Below, piece by piece: positions 52,513 through 61,561 of a stretch of DNA of 64,000 nt. Origin of the DNA: G963663315 sp963668255. GTDB taxonomy: Bacteria; Pseudomonadota; Gammaproteobacteria; Arenicellales; Poriferihabitantaceae. The notes beneath the pieces are model-generated. The model did not search any database, was not told the origin of the DNA, and saw only the letters and a program-made list of their open reading frames with translations. The position numbers and the translations under genes are program-made. The DNA is taken from the NCBI GenBank assembly GCA_965116595.1, contig OZ220708.1, forward strand, positions 682,001 to 746,000, given 5' to 3'. How positions within the stretch are numbered: the first letter of the stretch is position 1; the number at the start of each line of letters is the position of its first letter.

Positions 52513-54642
52513 TCACCGCCTCAACCTGATCAGGGCATCTGCAACGATGGCGCCATCGGGCAGAACCATCAGGGGATTCACATCCATTTCGACCAGATCG
52601 CCAGAGTTCGATTCTGCAAATTCCGCTATTTTCATAATCGTGTCTGCCAGTTTACCGATGTCACAATGCGCACGCCCCCGGTATCCGCATAAAAGCGGAT
52701 GGCACTTGAGCCGTGACAGGGCCTGTATCACAGTGCCGGCATCGGTCGGCAATAAAACGGTTTGCGAATCCTTGTACAGTTCGACCAGTATTCCGCCGCT
52801 TGCTATCACCATGGTCAATCCGAATTGCGGGTCCGATTGAACGCCGACAAGCAACTCATGCACTGCATTTTCCACCATGGATTCGATCAACAGTCCATGA
52901 TTTTTTTGCTCGAGGCAGTTGTTTGCCATTACAGTACGAATATGCTCGACAGCCGCCCGGACCGATTCGCGACTTGTCAGGTTCGGCACGACCGCATTCA
53001 GTTCGGTTTTGTGAATCAGGTCATCGGCCACTAGTTTGACCACCACCGGAAATCCAATTTGCCCGGCGACCACTGCCGCCTGACTGATTTGCGGGATTGG
53101 CAAAAACCGGCCAGTCGGCGCCTGCAAGCCGAACTTGCCCAGCATCCGCTTGCTTTCCCATTCGTTCAGTGATCGTGGTATTAATTGTGGGGCCTGGAGC
53201 CGGGTAGCCGCTTTTATAATTCTGAATTCACCTCTATGGCTGTTTGTCAGAATCCGTTCCCGGTTGTGATGATATTCACAGGCCAGCACCAGCGCATCGA
53301 GTCCACGGTCAAATCCCTGCATCGGTGTGACCCCGCCGCCAGCATATATTTCCCTCGATTCCAGATCGAAGTTCTCGGAAAGTTCGCTGCATATCCCGGC
53401 TGGAATTCCGGCTGCGTTAACCGCATCCATGAACGATTTTCCATCTGCACGATAAAGAGCATTGTTCGCATCAAATTCTGCAGGCGGATAGTCCTGAATA
53501 AACACCGCCGCATCAGGGCCGTCTTCCAGCGCGGCCGCGAATACTTTCGGCATCACCTCCCTGTTACCCCACAACGGGGTGGTATAGTCCAGGGGATTGG
53601 AAATGGTTGCAATATCAGGCAGCAGTCCGGCGAGTTTCTGAACAGTTGATTCAGATGGCTGCAGGAGCGCCAGGCCATTTCTCTCACAATAGTCAGCCAC
53701 CATCAGGGCTTCACCCCCCGAGCAGGTAAATGCGGCAATGCGCCTGCCTTCAGGAATACCTGATATGGTCATAAACTTCAGGGCTTCGAGCATCAGTTCC
53801 GGAGATCTCACACGAATCACCCCGAGCAGGTCGAACAATGCCTGATGCGCTTCATCGGCTCCGGACAATGACCCGGTATGGCTGACCGCGAGATTGGCGC
53901 CGATACTCGAACTGCCTGCCTTCAGTAACAGGATCGGCTTTCCAGCGTACAGGGCCTTCAGGCAGGCAGCAGCAAATTTTTCTATACTGATGATGCCTTC
54001 GATATAAATACCAAATCCACTCACCCGCGGATCATCGACCAGAACATCCATATAGTCTTCGACCGCCAGCATCGCCTGATTTCCGGCGGAAATCACATAG
54101 GCAAGCGGAACAGAGCGCTGGTTCATGGCCATGTCAGCCGGGATCATGCCGCTTTGCATGATCAGCGCCGCCCCTTTGCAGCATTCGCACGCCCCCGCTC
54201 CGAATGGCCACAGGATGGCGTCATGTACATAGTTGATCACACCGTAACAGTTCGGCCCAACCAGCGCCATACTTCCCGCGGCCTGTATCAGTTCCCGCTC
54301 AAATTTCCTGCCGACTGATCCGGTTTCCCCATAGCCTGCTGTAAAGCAAACCACACCGCCGGCGCCGATTCCATTCAAATCCGCCACAGTCTTCAAGGCA
54401 GCTTCTCTCGGCGTGGCCAGAAAAACCGCATCGGGTACCTGCGGCAGGTCCTGTACCGTCGGGTAGCAGGGCTGTCCCCCCATTTCACTGCGTTTCGGAT
54501 TCACTCCCGATACCGTCCCCTTGAATCGTCTGGCGCACTGACGGGCCGCATAATCCGCATCCCGGCCACCGATAAAGGCAATATGTTCGGGCGCCAGTAA
54601 TCGTTTCAGGTTTTCGATACGCTGCAATTCGCAGTTTGACAT
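52513..54642 (-). CDS. Acetate/acyl-CoA ligase, NDP-forming
   Basis: A 709-residue fusion of the acyl-CoA synthetase (NDP-forming) type. The order is a CoA-binding domain (residues 10-140: HIAFIGGRDAD, GVNPKRSEMGG), a succinyl-CoA-ligase-like pair (about 150-470, with phospho-His region VSHTGSLSGADE), and an ATP-grasp domain (about 490-705: FGLQAPTGRFLPI, VVKLVADDLIHKTE, MDVNPLMVLPDGAIV). It activates a carboxylic acid, for example a betaine- or crotonobetaine-like acid, to its CoA thioester with ATP and phosphate chemistry. It lies 9 bases after the acyl-CoA dehydrogenase and 3 bases before the demethylating dehydrogenase. Confidence 0.9.
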   Translation of the reverse strand: MSNCELQRIENLKRLLAPEHIAFIGGRDADYAARQCARRFKGTVSGVNPKRSEMGGQPCYPTVQDLPQVPDAVFLATPREAALKTVADLNGIGAGGVVCFTAGYGETGSVGRKFERELIQAAGSMALVGPNCYGVINYVHDAILWPFGAGACECCKGAALIMQSGMIPADMAMNQRSVPLAYVISAGNQAMLAVEDYMDVLVDDPRVSGFGIYIEGIISIEKFAAACLKALYAGKPILLLKAGSSSIGANLAVSHTGSLSGADEAHQALFDLLGVIRVRSPELMLEALKFMTISGIPEGRRIAAFTCSGGEALMVADYCERNGLALLQPSESTVQKLAGLLPDIATISNPLDYTTPLWGNREVMPKVFAAALEDGPDAAVFIQDYPPAEFDANNALYRADGKSFMDAVNAAGIPAGICSELSENFDLESREIYAGGGVTPMQGFDRGLDALVLACEYHHNRERILTNSHRGEFRIIKAATRLQAPQLIPRSLNEWESKRMLGKFGLQAPTGRFLPIPQISQAAVVAGQIGFPVVVKLVADDLIHKTELNAVVPNLTSRESVRAAVEHIRTVMANNCLEQKNHGLLIESMVENAVHELLVGVQSDPQFGLTMVIASGGILVELYKDSQTVLLPTDAGTVIQALSRLKCHPLLCGYRGRAHCDIGKLADTIMKIAEFAESNSGDLVEMDVNPLMVLPDGAIVADALIRLRR

Positions 54643-54651
54643 AAAGCCTGA

Positions 54652-55812
54652 CTACCCACCGTACTCCCTTAACAGCGTACGGGAAATAATATGTCTCTGA
54701 ATTTCTGAAGTGCCATCCCAGATACGGTCCAGACGTGCATCACGCCACATCCTCTCGATCGGGAGTTCTTCCATCAGCCCCATACCTCCATATATCTGAA
54801 TGGTACTGTCTGCGGCTCGTCCTACCGCTTCCGAGGCAAACAGCTTTGCCATTGCGGCATCCACATTACGCATCACACCCCGGTCAGCCTTGTCCGCCGC
54901 ATCCATCACCAACAGGTCGGCGGCTTTCAGATCCACCATCATGTCCGCGAGTTTGAATGAAGTCCCCTGAAATTTTCCGATGGATTGTCCGAACTGTTTC
55001 CTTTCGGCTGCCCATCCTGCCGCCAGATCAATCAAACGCTCCATCTTGCCGCAGGCAGCCGCAGCGACCCATACCCGCCCCATCCTTAACCACTCGTCCG
55101 CCAGTTCCAACCCCTTGTGCTCCTCGCCCAAAATCCTGCTTTCATCCACCCGGCAATTGTCAAATGTCAACTGCCAGGTATGATAAGCGCGCTGCGCCGC
55201 ACACCGCGGCCCCCGTTCGATGGTAAATCCCGGTATGCCTGCGTCGACCAGAAATCCGGTCACCAGTTTGCGTTCCCCGCGCGCGCTCCGGGTCACGCCG
55301 GTTTGTGCAAACAGAATGGCGAAATCCGGTTTCACCGGGCTGCTGATGAAGTGCTTGCTGCCGTTGATCACAAATTCACTGCCGACCCGCTCCGCCCTGG
55401 TTTGCATCGACATGATATCAGACCCTGCGCCGGGTTCAGTCAGCGCGAAAACCTCTTTCTTCTCCCCGGTCACACAGGGTTTCAGATATTCGTCGATCTG
55501 TTCGTCCCTGCAACACATCAATATCTCGGACGGACGATGCATGTAGCCGTGCAACCCGTAAATTGTCTTTCCCAGTTCTCTTTCGAACAGCGCCAGGGAT
55601 TTGTAATCCAGTCCCCCTCCGCCAATTGATTCCGGCAGATTCGGGGCATAAAAGCCCATCTCGATCGCCTTTTGTTTAATATGGGAGCCCAGTTCCTCCG
55701 GGACTTCTCCGGTCCGGTCAACCTCCGCCTCGTGGGGTTCAAGTTCCTTTTCCCGGAAAGCGCGAACCGAATCGACCAGCAACCGTTGTTCTTCAGTCAG
55801 AGGATAGTCCAT
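54652..55812 (-). CDS. Acyl-CoA dehydrogenase
   Basis: A 386-residue FAD enzyme. Segments: ALTEPGAGSDIMSM (residues 123-136) for FAD binding, ERKQFGQSIGKFQ (260-272), YGGMGLMEELPIERMWRDAR (351-370) and RIWDGTSEIQR at the end. The position that holds the catalytic Glu in medium-chain enzymes is an Asp here (WDGTSE), a variant common in the family but one that may shift specificity. It is the first gene of the minus-strand operon and starts 210 bases from the divergent five-gene cassette. A CaiA-like crotonobetainyl-CoA function is possible given the caiD-like gene beyond the cassette. Confidence 0.9.
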   Translation of the reverse strand: MDYPLTEEQRLLVDSVRAFREKELEPHEAEVDRTGEVPEELGSHIKQKAIEMGFYAPNLPESIGGGGLDYKSLALFERELGKTIYGLHGYMHRPSEILMCCRDEQIDEYLKPCVTGEKKEVFALTEPGAGSDIMSMQTRAERVGSEFVINGSKHFISSPVKPDFAILFAQTGVTRSARGERKLVTGFLVDAGIPGFTIERGPRCAAQRAYHTWQLTFDNCRVDESRILGEEHKGLELADEWLRMGRVWVAAAACGKMERLIDLAAGWAAERKQFGQSIGKFQGTSFKLADMMVDLKAADLLVMDAADKADRGVMRNVDAAMAKLFASEAVGRAADSTIQIYGGMGLMEELPIERMWRDARLDRIWDGTSEIQRHIISRTLLREYGG

Positions 55813-55842
55813 GGGTCACAACCGATCAGTCTTGATGTTCTT

Positions 55843-55855
55843 CATGATTATCATG
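55843..55855. promoter_or_regulatory. Palindrome between the acyl-CoA dehydrogenase operon and the cassette
   Basis: A 13-base near-perfect dyad, CATGAT-T-ATCATG, 31 bases upstream of the acyl-CoA dehydrogenase start codon. It is a candidate operator for either divergent operon. The regulator is unknown. Confidence 0.4.
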
Positions 55856-55906
55856 CATGTGGACGAAGCGCCGGTTTTACCTGAAAAGCAGGTTCAAATC
55901 ACCTGG

Positions 55907-55936
55907 TTGCCATTTATACCGGATTTTCACTATGAT
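55907..55936 (+). promoter_or_regulatory. Candidate sigma-70 promoter of the five-gene cassette
   Basis: TTGCCA (55907-55912) and TATGAT (55931-55936) are separated by 18 bases and precede the first cassette gene by about 85 bases. Both boxes match the consensus at four or more positions. No other comparable pair was seen in the 209-base spacer. Confidence 0.45.
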
Positions 55937-56021
55937 AGGAATACGCCCGTATCCGTGGTCACTGCTTCTAATCGGAACAATACCCGGATATCAACAACAA
56001 TTAGAATAAGCGATTACAGCT

Positions 56022-56795
56022 ATGCCGTACCTTGAGGAAATCAAGAAGGAATATGAACTGGTCCAACAAGATAGTAATGTCTCACAAACATCCGTGAAAA
56101 TGGCGTTGCAATATGAGAACTGGCAAAACCTCCCCAAAGGTATTGCCAGCAAAATTCTTGACCATAGAAATTATCCTGATCTGGTCGCTGATTCAGACAA
56201 ACAACCTGTACCAGATGCCTCACAACTCAAACAGGAGTGTCAAATATACAGGCACCCCGAGAGAATCCGGCTGGCTTACTCCTTACACAGACACAGACCA
56301 GATATCTCTTCTCCACCACTTGATACTCTGTACACTGATGATTTTCCCAAAATCTGGGAATTATTCGAAAAAGACAAAATCGAGAGTAAAAAGGAACACA
56401 AGATATGGGCTACCACAACCTCTTTGGTTCTCCGGTCAGGACAGGATTTACAGGGTCTGGCATGTCGTTTGGGTTTATACCATTGGCGCAAGATGTTGCC
56501 AGGCACACGTGTCTTTTGCTTGACGTTAAATGAAATCGACTGTGTGAAACCAAATGCACTGGATGCAGGTCTGGCCTTCTACTTTTATCAAACACCAAAA
56601 ACTCCTGGTCGCACGAGAAACTTGAAAACAGGCCAACCGGATATGGAAGAGTGGTTATGGTTGGAAGTAAATCGTAATGCGATACAATGTACAGGTGCCT
56701 GTTCAACTCGAACGAACCTCAAAGTTAATATGGGTGCTTATTTCGATAATTGTGCGAAAAGGGTACGAGCATCCAAGGAGCAAAAAACGGTATGA
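56022..56795 (+). CDS. Unrecognised protein, first gene of the candidate conflict cassette
   Basis: A 257-residue soluble protein that I do not recognise. No signal peptide, membrane helix or catalytic motif is obvious. It is rich in Trp and Tyr, and residues 130-215 (WATTTSLVLRSGQDLQGLA, GLAFYFYQTP, EEWLWLEVNRNAIQ) look like alternating strands and helices of a compact domain. Four Cys in the C-terminal third (C224, C228, C246 and an earlier one) could be structural. The ATG has only a weak ribosome site. Its stop overlaps the next start (ATGA), so the second gene is coupled. Base composition is visibly AT-richer than the flanking operon. Confidence 0.75.
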   Translation: MPYLEEIKKEYELVQQDSNVSQTSVKMALQYENWQNLPKGIASKILDHRNYPDLVADSDKQPVPDASQLKQECQIYRHPERIRLAYSLHRHRPDISSPPLDTLYTDDFPKIWELFEKDKIESKKEHKIWATTTSLVLRSGQDLQGLACRLGLYHWRKMLPGTRVFCLTLNEIDCVKPNALDAGLAFYFYQTPKTPGRTRNLKTGQPDMEEWLWLEVNRNAIQCTGACSTRTNLKVNMGAYFDNCAKRVRASKEQKTV

Positions 56796-57799
56796 ACGAG
56801 AAACAGATAGTCAGCCAATTCTTCCAGAATGAGGATGCCGCAATTTCTTATATTCTAAACCGTTTGCTGGGTGATTTCGACAAAGCTCCACCGCCGATCA
56901 GTGACCGGTTCATTGAAGAATTTCCGACGGACGTTCTGCAACATCTGGTACTGTCCAATGACCTTGAAGACAAATCGGTTTTCTGGGATGCCTGTTTCCA
57001 TTTATTCCAAGAATGGCGTGACCCTGAAACAGCCAATGAAAGCAGCACGGCTGGTTTGAGTGAACTGGTCTATATGATTCGTCAATTCAACCGCTATCAT
57101 GAAGATGTTTTTAAGGAAGAAAAAGAACGCTGGGAAGAAGAACTGAAGAACCCCGAGCCTCTGCGAGTGAACACATACAAAGATCAAGAAAAAAATGTGG
57201 TTTATACCCAGAATTTGAGTTTGGTGCATCTCTGGAATCTGTGGCCGGATAACAAATGGTCAGAACTGTATGAGCATATTCTGAAAACAGAGAGTGCAAA
57301 TAACGATGCTCAATTTGAGATCATGCTGATTACCACCCAAAACCTGGATTGGGAAATAACCAAGACCCGGCAACTGTTCCAGTGGACTCTGTCCCAGGAT
57401 CGTATTCCGAAAACTTTTTATAACAAGTATTTTTTTAATCGTTTGTATATGTGTGGTCCACAAGAAAACAATACGGATATAGAGAAGCGGAAAGATTGTC
57501 AAACCAAGTTGGCTAATGAAATCCTTATAGCTTGCCAATATCTGTCCGAAATCCTGCCCCGTGAACAAAAAGAAGCTCTCGGCAAAGCTCTGCTTGAAGC
57601 CAGCGAGCTGTTTGATTTAAAAAGTTTCAAATGCCTGTATGAAAGAAAAAGATCGTTACTAAAGCGAGAGCTCGACAAACTCGCCTACCCGCCTTCTGAA
57701 GAGGAAGTCAACATACACAAGTTTAGTACTGGAAACTCAACTGGGAACAATTACATGAGCAATCAGTATGCCAGGAGTGAGCAGCTGGTGACAGCCTGA
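56792..57799 (+). CDS. Unrecognised helical protein, second gene of the candidate conflict cassette
   Basis: A 335-residue, strongly charged, probably all-helical protein that I do not recognise. Regions of note are DVLQHLVLSNDLEDKSVFWDACFHLFQEW (N-terminal third), a highly charged KEEKERWEEELKNPEP stretch, aromatic-rich SLVHLWNLWPDNKWSELYEHI, and a Lys/Glu-rich C-terminal helix (ERKRSLLKRELDKLA) before a flexible Asn/Ser-rich tail. ATG at 56792 has AAGGAG 11 bases upstream and overlaps the previous stop; an earlier in-frame codon at 56750 is not needed. The gene ends 4 bases before the ATPase gene. It may be a scaffold or adaptor; that is inference. Confidence 0.75.
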   Translation: MNEKQIVSQFFQNEDAAISYILNRLLGDFDKAPPPISDRFIEEFPTDVLQHLVLSNDLEDKSVFWDACFHLFQEWRDPETANESSTAGLSELVYMIRQFNRYHEDVFKEEKERWEEELKNPEPLRVNTYKDQEKNVVYTQNLSLVHLWNLWPDNKWSELYEHILKTESANNDAQFEIMLITTQNLDWEITKTRQLFQWTLSQDRIPKTFYNKYFFNRLYMCGPQENNTDIEKRKDCQTKLANEILIACQYLSEILPREQKEALGKALLEASELFDLKSFKCLYERKRSLLKRELDKLAYPPSEEEVNIHKFSTGNSTGNNYMSNQYARSEQLVTA

Positions 57800-57803
57800 A
57801 ACA

Positions 57804-60611
57804 ATGCCTGGTCAATCTACTCAATTCGTTTCTTTTTACTCTTACAAGGGAGGTGTGGGGCGTAGCACGACACTGGCCAATCTCGCTTGCCAACAAGCTT
57901 TCAATGGTAGCAAAGTTCTGATTATTGACCTTGATCTTGAGGCCCCAGGACAACATAGCAGCGGGGTGTTCAGGGATAATCTGATCGCTGATTCGGTAAT
58001 AAAAGGAGGGTTTGTTGATCTCTGTGTTGCCTGGCAACAACACCATGAGAAAACTCCTGGTGAAGTGTATGAATGGGACTTGCAGGATTACATGTTACGA
58101 AGCATTTTTCTGGATAAGTTGCCTGGTGCTGATAATGATAAGGGTGAAATATTCCTGATGCCCGCCAGCAAGAAACTGGATACAGACTATGCCGGAAAAC
58201 TGGACAGACTTGATTGGCACAAATTTTTTTCATCGCGAATCAAGGGTTACCAGTTGCTTGCCGCCTTGAAGCTGCATTGCGAGATCAATGAGTTTGACTG
58301 GGTGTTTCTTGATTCAAGGACAGGACTCAGTGACCCTTATTATATGGCCACTTCCTGGTTAAGTAATACCGTTGTCTGTTTCAGTTCGTTGAACCGACAA
58401 AGTATTGAAGGGTGCCGCTATGCCATGGAGCATATCCTGACTGAAGACTCCATAAACAAATATGGTGAGAAACGTGTATTGCCCGTAGTCACTCTGATTC
58501 CCTCGACCAGAAATTTTGAAGCTAACGAAAGAATAAAAACCATTCTCACTGAAGAATGGCCGGAAATTGATAATAGTTTTGTCACTGAGTTCAGGTATGA
58601 CGATGCGTTGGCTTTGGAAGAGGAGATATTGGTGACAAAAAATGGATGGGAGAAAACGGACTTCGGCAGGTCATTATCAGCATTGGGTGCTGCTTTGGAA
58701 ACTCATAATTCTTACCTGATCAGTAAGGCTCAGGTACGCAAAAACTTCAAGGAGAAGACTTTCAAAAACCCTTTCCCCAACCTTCGCATCGAATACTGGA
58801 GCCCAGAGGAGGTTGCAAGCCACTATTCCGCTATTTACCCGGAGATGGAAGAACAACTGACCAGTTTTCAGCCTGTTATTGTTTATGGCTCCCGAGGGAC
58901 CGGAAAAACCACCATGGCTCGTTATTGTGACTACCAAACCCAACTGATTATTTTCGAGCAAAAGTACCGACGTACACCAAAGCCTGAAGAGCTCCATTAC
59001 CTTGGTTTGTGGATTCGTCAGGATAGTGATTTTCTCAAAGCATTCAATGTGCCCGACGAAGATAAGCAGAAGAATTACAGTGCTTTGTTTGGCCTGTTCT
59101 TTGACATGGTTGTGTTGCGCAAGGCATTACAGGCTCTGGAAGAATCCGGGGGATTGGCTGGCTGGGTTAAATCGACTGCGGAATTATTTCGTATTTTGTG
59201 TCGCGAAATCGGTGTCCCCACTGATAAAAACTGCGGTATGGAAACTTTCCTGGCACATCTGGAAACCCGCTTGTATGAAATTCGGGCTTATATCAACAAT
59301 CCTCACCGCTACGAAATACCTTACTTGTTCCAGAGTAACACCTTAATGAAATTGCTGGCAGAACAACTAAAGGAAAGAGGGAAATTTTATTTCGTGGTAT
59401 TTGTTGATGAGGTCGAAAACTACGCAATCCATCAACAGCAAATGCTGAACACGCGGGTCAAACACGTTAAAGAGAGCGATGCGATCACCTACAAACTGCT
59501 TGCTCGGAATGACGGAATGAAAACCGCATCAACGGACTCGGTTGAGCAGGAATTGGAGGTAACCCACGATTATCGCGCCTGTTATCTGGATGAAGAGGTC
59601 GGATTTGATGAGTTCAGGAAATGCGCGGAAATCCTGGTAAATCGTTATGTTTCGAATTCATCCCAGTTTTGGCATATTGGTGAAGCGCAAAAATTTCTGG
59701 AACATCTTACGCCACAAGAAGAAGCAAAAGGAATCTGCGGGAACCGTGGAAACAGGCTGTTGATTGATCATCTGAAGAAACAGCATTCCCTGAAGGCAAA
59801 CCATACCCTGATACAATGGATGCAAAAAGAACCGAACCTGTTGCGCCAGACGGTTGCCGTTGTAATCGTCAATCAAGGCAAAAACGCTGATGCGGTTGCA
59901 AGGAATATGCGAGATAATACTTCTACAGCGCAGGGCTGGTACCATAATTATTCAAGGGGAGCATTGTATTGGTTGTGTACCTTGTACAGAAAAACAAAAA
60001 TATATTCCGGCTTTAACGATATTGCGGGTATAGCGGGTGGGAATATCCGTATAGTGGTGGATATATTTTATGCGATTTTTGCAGAATGGATTAAAAACAA
60101 AGAGGAAAAGAAACTGCCATTCAGCTATCAACTGCAAAACCGATGCATCCATGATCTGTCAGAAACCTATTTCAGGAAACTGGACCGGTTTCGACCTACG
60201 GAAACCCGGTTGAACCGATTGATAGAGCGTCTTGGTAATCTTTTCACCGCGATACATAAGAGTCCGAGACAGGGAGAACCAGAAATCAACCATTTCTCGA
60301 CAAACGGGGATCTGGACAATGAGACGTTGAAACATCTACAGATTTGTCGGCAGGAGAATTTGTTGAGATGGTTGCCCAGTAACAAACAAAAGTCATCCAG
60401 TGACTACTTGCCTGATGCGTTCCAGATTAACCCATGTTTTGCCCCAAACTTCGGTATTTCATGGCGGAGAAAAAAGAAGCTTACACTTGCTCCTGATGAT
60501 GTCCGCAAGCTCTGTTCAGGCACAGATGAAGAATGGAAAAAGATTCACTCACGTATCGAACGGCAATATCATGGCGATGGTGACGAATCTCAAGCGACCC
60601 TGACATTATAA
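57804..60611 (+). CDS. KGGVGR-motif ParA-like ATPase fused to an ORC/CDC6-like AAA ATPase
   Basis: A 935-residue double P-loop protein. Residues 1-320 are a ParA/MinD-like ATPase with the deviant Walker A KGGVGRST at 15-22, the switch IIDLDLEAPG at 40-49 and Walker-B-like WVFLDSRTG at 166-174. Residues about 335-700 are an AAA-type domain with Walker A GSRGTGKTTMARY at 362-374 and Walker B VVFVDEVEN at 531-539, resembling the ORC/CDC6 group. A helical C-terminal third (about 700-935) has no recognised domain. KGGVGR-type ATPases are known from my memory in bacterial conflict loci. The gene stop and the next start overlap by one base (TAATG). It is the core of the cassette. Confidence 0.82.
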   Translation: MPGQSTQFVSFYSYKGGVGRSTTLANLACQQAFNGSKVLIIDLDLEAPGQHSSGVFRDNLIADSVIKGGFVDLCVAWQQHHEKTPGEVYEWDLQDYMLRSIFLDKLPGADNDKGEIFLMPASKKLDTDYAGKLDRLDWHKFFSSRIKGYQLLAALKLHCEINEFDWVFLDSRTGLSDPYYMATSWLSNTVVCFSSLNRQSIEGCRYAMEHILTEDSINKYGEKRVLPVVTLIPSTRNFEANERIKTILTEEWPEIDNSFVTEFRYDDALALEEEILVTKNGWEKTDFGRSLSALGAALETHNSYLISKAQVRKNFKEKTFKNPFPNLRIEYWSPEEVASHYSAIYPEMEEQLTSFQPVIVYGSRGTGKTTMARYCDYQTQLIIFEQKYRRTPKPEELHYLGLWIRQDSDFLKAFNVPDEDKQKNYSALFGLFFDMVVLRKALQALEESGGLAGWVKSTAELFRILCREIGVPTDKNCGMETFLAHLETRLYEIRAYINNPHRYEIPYLFQSNTLMKLLAEQLKERGKFYFVVFVDEVENYAIHQQQMLNTRVKHVKESDAITYKLLARNDGMKTASTDSVEQELEVTHDYRACYLDEEVGFDEFRKCAEILVNRYVSNSSQFWHIGEAQKFLEHLTPQEEAKGICGNRGNRLLIDHLKKQHSLKANHTLIQWMQKEPNLLRQTVAVVIVNQGKNADAVARNMRDNTSTAQGWYHNYSRGALYWLCTLYRKTKIYSGFNDIAGIAGGNIRIVVDIFYAIFAEWIKNKEEKKLPFSYQLQNRCIHDLSETYFRKLDRFRPTETRLNRLIERLGNLFTAIHKSPRQGEPEINHFSTNGDLDNETLKHLQICRQENLLRWLPSNKQKSSSDYLPDAFQINPCFAPNFGISWRRKKKLTLAPDDVRKLCSGTDEEWKKIHSRIERQYHGDGDESQATLTL

Positions 60612-61555
60612 TGCTTGAAAAATATGAGCCCGAAAACCAATCCTACTTGGAAATAGCTGGTTTACATCCGTGGAACCTGTTGTTGACCGGAGGTCAGGAA
60701 ACAGAGGCTGAACTCAGGTGTGGAAAAACTATTAACAAAATTTCCAGCCACTTACCTGCAAATTGTCAACACATCAGAATTACTCGCCAACCGGATAGGG
60801 GGATGGCTGGCAAGTTTCTTTTTAATAAGAAAGGAAGAATAGAGGAAGCCTCTGCCCAAGACTTCCACAAGGGCTTTGAGAAAATTACAGAGCAGGTTCT
60901 TGGGGAGAATGCAATTAGCGTGTTAATGGACATCACCAGTCTTGAACTGGATGCAATCCTTCACCTCCAGAATTTATTTGACCAATCGAACAATGTACAA
61001 AATCTGTTCGCACTGTATTCATCTCCGATAAATTATATAGGTCGTGACCAGTACAAATTACGGCTCAATGAAATTGCGCAACCCCCCGGCTACATCTCTT
61101 TGCGTATGGATGATTCATCCTCTTATCCTCATGTTTTTATATTGGGGTTTGACAAAGGCAGGGCCTTGCGATTCATGGAGTTGTTTGATGAATGGAAAGA
61201 TCATGAAAAATATGCCATTATCATTGATCCGTCATATATGCCTGATGGAGTCGAAGAAGCCAGAAAAGCAAATTCGTGGATTAAAGACTTAAGACCTAAC
61301 CAAATTTTTTCAATCAGTGGACTTGAGCCACTCAAAATCTGCGAAAAGCTAAAAGAGCTTTATCAATCCAAAAACCGATTGGACATCATACCATTAGGAC
61401 CAAAGCTGATGCTTCTGGGCGCAATCCGATTCTATTTTTCATTGGATGAAACAGAACGAAATCATGTTCGTATCCTGTATGATTTTCCACAGACTGCTGC
61501 CGGCGACAGCGAAGGCGTCAGCGGACACTATCTGTTTAATTGCTATTACCCGTGA
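60611..61555 (+). CDS. CARF-like two-lobed Rossmann protein (unrecognised family)
   Basis: A 314-residue protein without a clear catalytic site. Two Rossmann-like halves are suggested by alternating hydrophobic strands and glycine loops: LLLTGGQETEAELR, VLMDITSLELDAIL (104-117) and LYSSPINYIG (135-144), then VFILGFDKGRALRF (165-178), AIIIDPSYMPDG (202-213), IIPLGPKLMLLGAI (258-272) and VRILYDFPQ (296-304). This layout resembles ligand-sensing CARF/SAVED-type domains, which recognise nucleotide second messengers, but the similarity is by pattern only. Coupled upstream to the ATPase gene and 6 bases before the methyltransferase gene. Confidence 0.7.
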   Translation: MLEKYEPENQSYLEIAGLHPWNLLLTGGQETEAELRCGKTINKISSHLPANCQHIRITRQPDRGMAGKFLFNKKGRIEEASAQDFHKGFEKITEQVLGENAISVLMDITSLELDAILHLQNLFDQSNNVQNLFALYSSPINYIGRDQYKLRLNEIAQPPGYISLRMDDSSSYPHVFILGFDKGRALRFMELFDEWKDHEKYAIIIDPSYMPDGVEEARKANSWIKDLRPNQIFSISGLEPLKICEKLKELYQSKNRLDIIPLGPKLMLLGAIRFYFSLDETERNHVRILYDFPQTAAGDSEGVSGHYLFNCYYP

Positions 61556-61561
61556 GACACC

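Noticed and set aside
57804..60611. Plasmid partition ParA
   Set aside because: The Walker A is the KGGVGR variant, a second ATPase domain is fused, and no parB or replication gene is nearby.
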